Source: Hydractinia symbiolongicarpus (Eukaryota; Cnidaria; Hydrozoa; Anthoathecata; Hydractiniidae). From it: 64,000 nt of DNA. How positions within the stretch are numbered: the stretch's first letter is position 1; each line of letters opens with the position of its first letter. Below the pieces are notes generated by a model that was given only the letters and a program-made list of their open reading frames with translations, ran no database searches and was not told where the DNA came from. Both the position numbers and the translations under genes were made by a program. Where the stretch lies: NCBI RefSeq assembly GCF_029227915.1, contig NC_079878.1, positions 33,135,501 through 33,199,500 of the forward strand. The letters are read 5' to 3'. Positions 61,673-64,000 of this stretch are shown piece after piece.

Positions 61673-63363
61673 TCGCATGTTTTCGTTTGCCGGCGATTAA
61701 ACTTCTTTTATTCAGCGTCTCATCAAAAATGAAAACATTTTTGAAAACTACAAGTCTCATGCGTTTTAGTGGTGAAAAAAAAATTTAAAAAATCGTTCGG
61801 GAAATGAGTTTACTTCCTGGGTACTTTCTTTGTATACATTCGACTATACGGGCCAAGCCCGGGATTTACGGGAAATCGCGGGATTTCGTTTGCCGGCGAT
61901 TAAACCTCTTTTATTAAGCGTCTCATCAAAAATGAAAACATTTTTAAAAACTACAAGTCTCATGGGCTTTAGTGGTGAAATAATAATTTAAAAAATCGCT
62001 CGGGAAATGAGTTTACTCCCTGGGTACTTTCTTTGTATACTTTTGACTATACGGGCCGAGTCCGGGATTTACGGGAAATCGCAGGTATTCGTTTGCCGGC
62101 GATTAAACTTCTTTTATTCAGCGTCTCATCAAAAATGAAAACATTTTTAAAAACTACAAGTCTCATGGGCTTTAGTGGTGAAATAATAATTTAAAAAATC
62201 GTTCGGGAAATGAGTTTACTCCCTGGGTACTGTCTTTGTATACTTTTGACTATACGGGCCAAGCCCGGGATTTACGGGAAATCGCGGGTTTTCGTTTGCC
62301 GGCGATTAAACTTCTTTTATTCAGTGTCTCCTCAGAAATGAAAACATTTTTGAAAACTACAAGTCTCATGCGTTTTAGTGGTGAAAAAAAAAATTAAAAA
62401 ATCGTTCGGGAAATGAGTTTACTTCCTGGGTACTTTCTTTGTATACATTCGACTATACGGGCCAAGCCCGGGATTTACGGGAAATCGCGGGATTTCGTTT
62501 GCCGGCGATTAAACCTCTTTTATTAAGCGTCTCATCAAAAATGAAAACATTTTTAAAAACTACAAGTCTCATGGGCTTTAGTGGTGAAATAATAATTTAA
62601 AAAATCGTTCGGGAAATGAGTTTACACCCTGGGTACTTTCTTATTATACTTTTGACTATACGGGCCGAGTCCGGGATTTACGGGAAATCGCAGGTTTTCG
62701 TTTGCCGGCGATTAAACCACTTTCATTAAGCGTCTCATCAAAAATGAAAAGATTTTTAAAAACTACAAGTCTCATGGGCTTTAGTGGTGTAATAATAATT
62801 TAAAAAATCGTTTGGGAAATTAGTTTACTCCCTGGGTACTTTCTTTGTATACTTTTGATTATACGGGCCGAGTCCAGGGTTTACGAAAAATCGCGGGTTT
62901 TCGTTTGCCGGCGATTAAACTTCTTTTATTCAGCGTCTCATCAAAAATGAAAACATTTTTAAAAACTACAAGTCTCATGCGTTTTAGTGGTGAAAAAATA
63001 AATTAAAAAATCGTTCGGGAAATGAGTTTACTCCCTGGGTACTATCTTTGTATACTTTTGACTATACGGGCCGAGTCTGGTATTTACGGGAAATCGCAGG
63101 TTTTCGTTTGCCGGCGATTAAACTTCTTTTATTCAGCGTCTCATCAAAAATGAAAACATTTTTAAAAACTACAAGTCTCATGGGCTTTAGTGGTAAAATA
63201 ATAATTCAAAAAATCGTTTGGGAAATTAGCTTACTCACAGGGTACTTTCTTTGTATACTTTTGACTATACGGGCCGAGTCCGGGATTTACGGGAAATCGC
63301 AGGTTTTCGTTTGCCGGCGATTAAACTTCTTTTATTCAGCGTCTCATCAAAAATGAAAACATT
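61673..63363 (+). repeat. 8-mer unit, ~1624 bp period, copy 1
   Basis: Order: type A with TTTACTTCCTGGG and CATTCGAC (61.8 kb); CGCTCGGG type B; a GTACTGTCTTTG type B with CCAAGCCC and TATTCAGTGTCTCCTCAGAA (62328); a second TTTACTTCC type A; a CTTATTATAC monomer with CCACTTTCATTAAG; GATTATACGGGCC; and a q-like AATAATTCAAAA monomer. The same order restarts near 63364. The first monomers resemble 45.7-46.2 kb and 49.0-49.5 kb, which also carry GTACTGTCTTTG and TCAGTGTCTC. Confidence 0.82.
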
Positions 63364-64000
63364 TTTGAAAACTACAAGTCTCATGCGTTTTAGTGGTGAA
63401 AAAAAAAATTAAAAAATCGTTCGGGAAATGAGTTTACTTCCTGGGTACTTTCTTTGTATACATTCGACTATACGGGCCAAGCCCGGGATTTACGGGAAAT
63501 CGCGGGATTTCGTTTGCCGGCGATTAAACCTCTTTTATTAAGCGTCTCATCAAAAATGAAAACATTTTCAAAAACTACAAGTCTCATGGGCTTTAGTGGT
63601 GAAATAATAATTTAAAAAATCGCTCGGGAAATGAGTTTACTCCCTGGGTACTTTCTTTGTATACTTTTGACTATACGGCCGAGTCCGGGATTTACGGGAA
63701 ATCGCGGGTATTCGTTTGCCGGCGATTAAACTTCTTTTATTCAGCGTCTCATCAAAAATGAAAACATTTTTTAAAACTACAAGTCTGATGGGCTTTAGTG
63801 GTGAAATAATAATTTAAAAAATCGTTCGGGAAATGAGTTTACTCCCTGGGTACTGTCTTTGTATACTTTTGACTATACGGGCCAAGCCCGGGATTTACGG
63901 GAAATCGCGGGTTTTCGTTTGCCGGCGATTAAACTTCTTTTATTCAGTGTCTCCTCAGAAATGAAAACATTTTTGAAAACTACAAGTCTCATGCGTTTTA
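63364..64000 (+). repeat. 8-mer unit, copy 2, cut by the window end
   Basis: This matches the start of the 61.7 kb unit: TTTACTTCCTGGG near 63433, CGCTCGGG near 63622, GTACTGTCTTTG near 63852 and TCCTCAGAA at 63951 (1623 bp after 62328). Differences include CATTTTCAAAAAC near 63563 and the one-base-shorter TATACGGCCGAG near 63674. The array continues beyond the window. Confidence 0.82.

Larger units (their letters stand above)
1..64000 (+). repeat. Satellite DNA array, ~203 bp monomer, about 315 head-to-tail copies
   Basis: The same unit recurs about every 203 bp across the whole window. The TTGCCGGCGA anchor starts at 18, 221, 421, 622 and so on to 63919, an average spacing of about 202.9 bp. 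Every copy I read runs in the same direction, and no unrelated sequence of even half a monomer interrupts the series. The array is cut at both window edges. Copies differ by scattered substitutions and 1-3 bp indels. The unit is not a multiple of three and carries stops in its TAATTTAA segment, so it does not encode a repeat protein. Family and species are not recognised. Such blocks are typical of constitutive heterochromatin; a centromeric role is possible but not shown. Confidence 0.98.

Noticed and set aside
1-64000. CRISPR array (direct repeats at regular spacing)
   Set aside because: The whole 203 bp unit is repeated, including what would be the spacers; there are no unique spacers of 25-45 bp and no cas genes.
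1-64000. Tandem non-coding RNA or 5S-like genes
   Set aside because: No recognisable internal A/C-box arrangement of 5S rRNA, no tRNA cloverleaf, and no consistent T-run terminator were seen. Transcription of the satellite is possible but not supported by the sequence.
1-64000. Telomeric repeats or a transposon remnant
   Set aside because: No TTAGG/TTAGGG-type tandem repeats, no terminal inverted repeats with target duplications, and no transposase or reverse-transcriptase-like reading frame were found.

Overview
The window is satellite DNA from end to end. It is one uninterrupted head-to-tail array of a ~203 bp monomer, all copies in the same orientation, about 315 monomers in 64 kb. I found no gene, tRNA, rRNA, CRISPR array, transposon or unique sequence. 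The array is already running at base 1 and still running at base 64000, so neither edge is in view. This is a eukaryotic heterochromatic block, as found at centromeres, pericentromeres, subtelomeres or sex chromosomes; which of these cannot be told from sequence alone.

The monomer (reference copy 38465-38667, exactly 203 bp) has about 38% GC and two parts. A 50 bp GC-rich core (about 64% GC) carries four CGGG boxes about 10 bp apart and a GCCGGC palindrome. The other ~150 bp is AT-rich (about 29% GC), with A-tracts and a 9-bp perfect inverted repeat around an AAAA loop. CpG is over-represented in a hand-built consensus (13 seen, about 7 expected). That argues against germline CpG methylation of this array and points to an invertebrate or another lineage with little methylation. 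This is inference; I do not recognise the satellite family or species.

Monomers fall into a few subfamilies defined by linked blocks. Type A has TACATTCGAC, CCAAGCC and CCTCTTTCATTAAG. Type B has TACTTTTGAC, CCGAGTCC and CTTCTTTTATTCAG. Type G has GGGGTTTACGGGAAATGG, CGTCTTTT and ACTACTAG. A further set carries CATGGGCTTTAGTGGTGAAA. Many monomers are mosaics of these, as expected from unequal exchange and gene conversion.

Above the monomer level the array is a patchwork of higher-order repeats (HORs) and segmental duplications of whole monomers. In order: a variable 7-9-8-5-monomer HOR at 1.9-7.7 kb; a 10-mer duplicated at 9.4-13.4 kb; an apparently identical 2028 bp 10-mer duplication at 16.1-20.2 kb; a 6-mer (1217 bp) HOR at 20.4-24.3 kb; dimers (406 bp) and a tetramer (812 bp) at 25.5-28.7 kb; a 2434 bp-period duplication at 32.3-36.9 kb with a third, shortened copy at 38.8-40.9 kb; dimers and trimers at 37-45 kb; a block repeated at 3248 bp spacing (45.2-50.4 kb); trimer and 5-mer duplications at 47-55 kb; a 1624 bp 8-mer HOR at 54.9-59.2 kb; and another 1624 bp 8-mer period from 61.7 kb to the end. 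Nothing here encodes interacting genes. The biology is array structure, homogenisation and possible protein or RNA roles of the conserved motifs.
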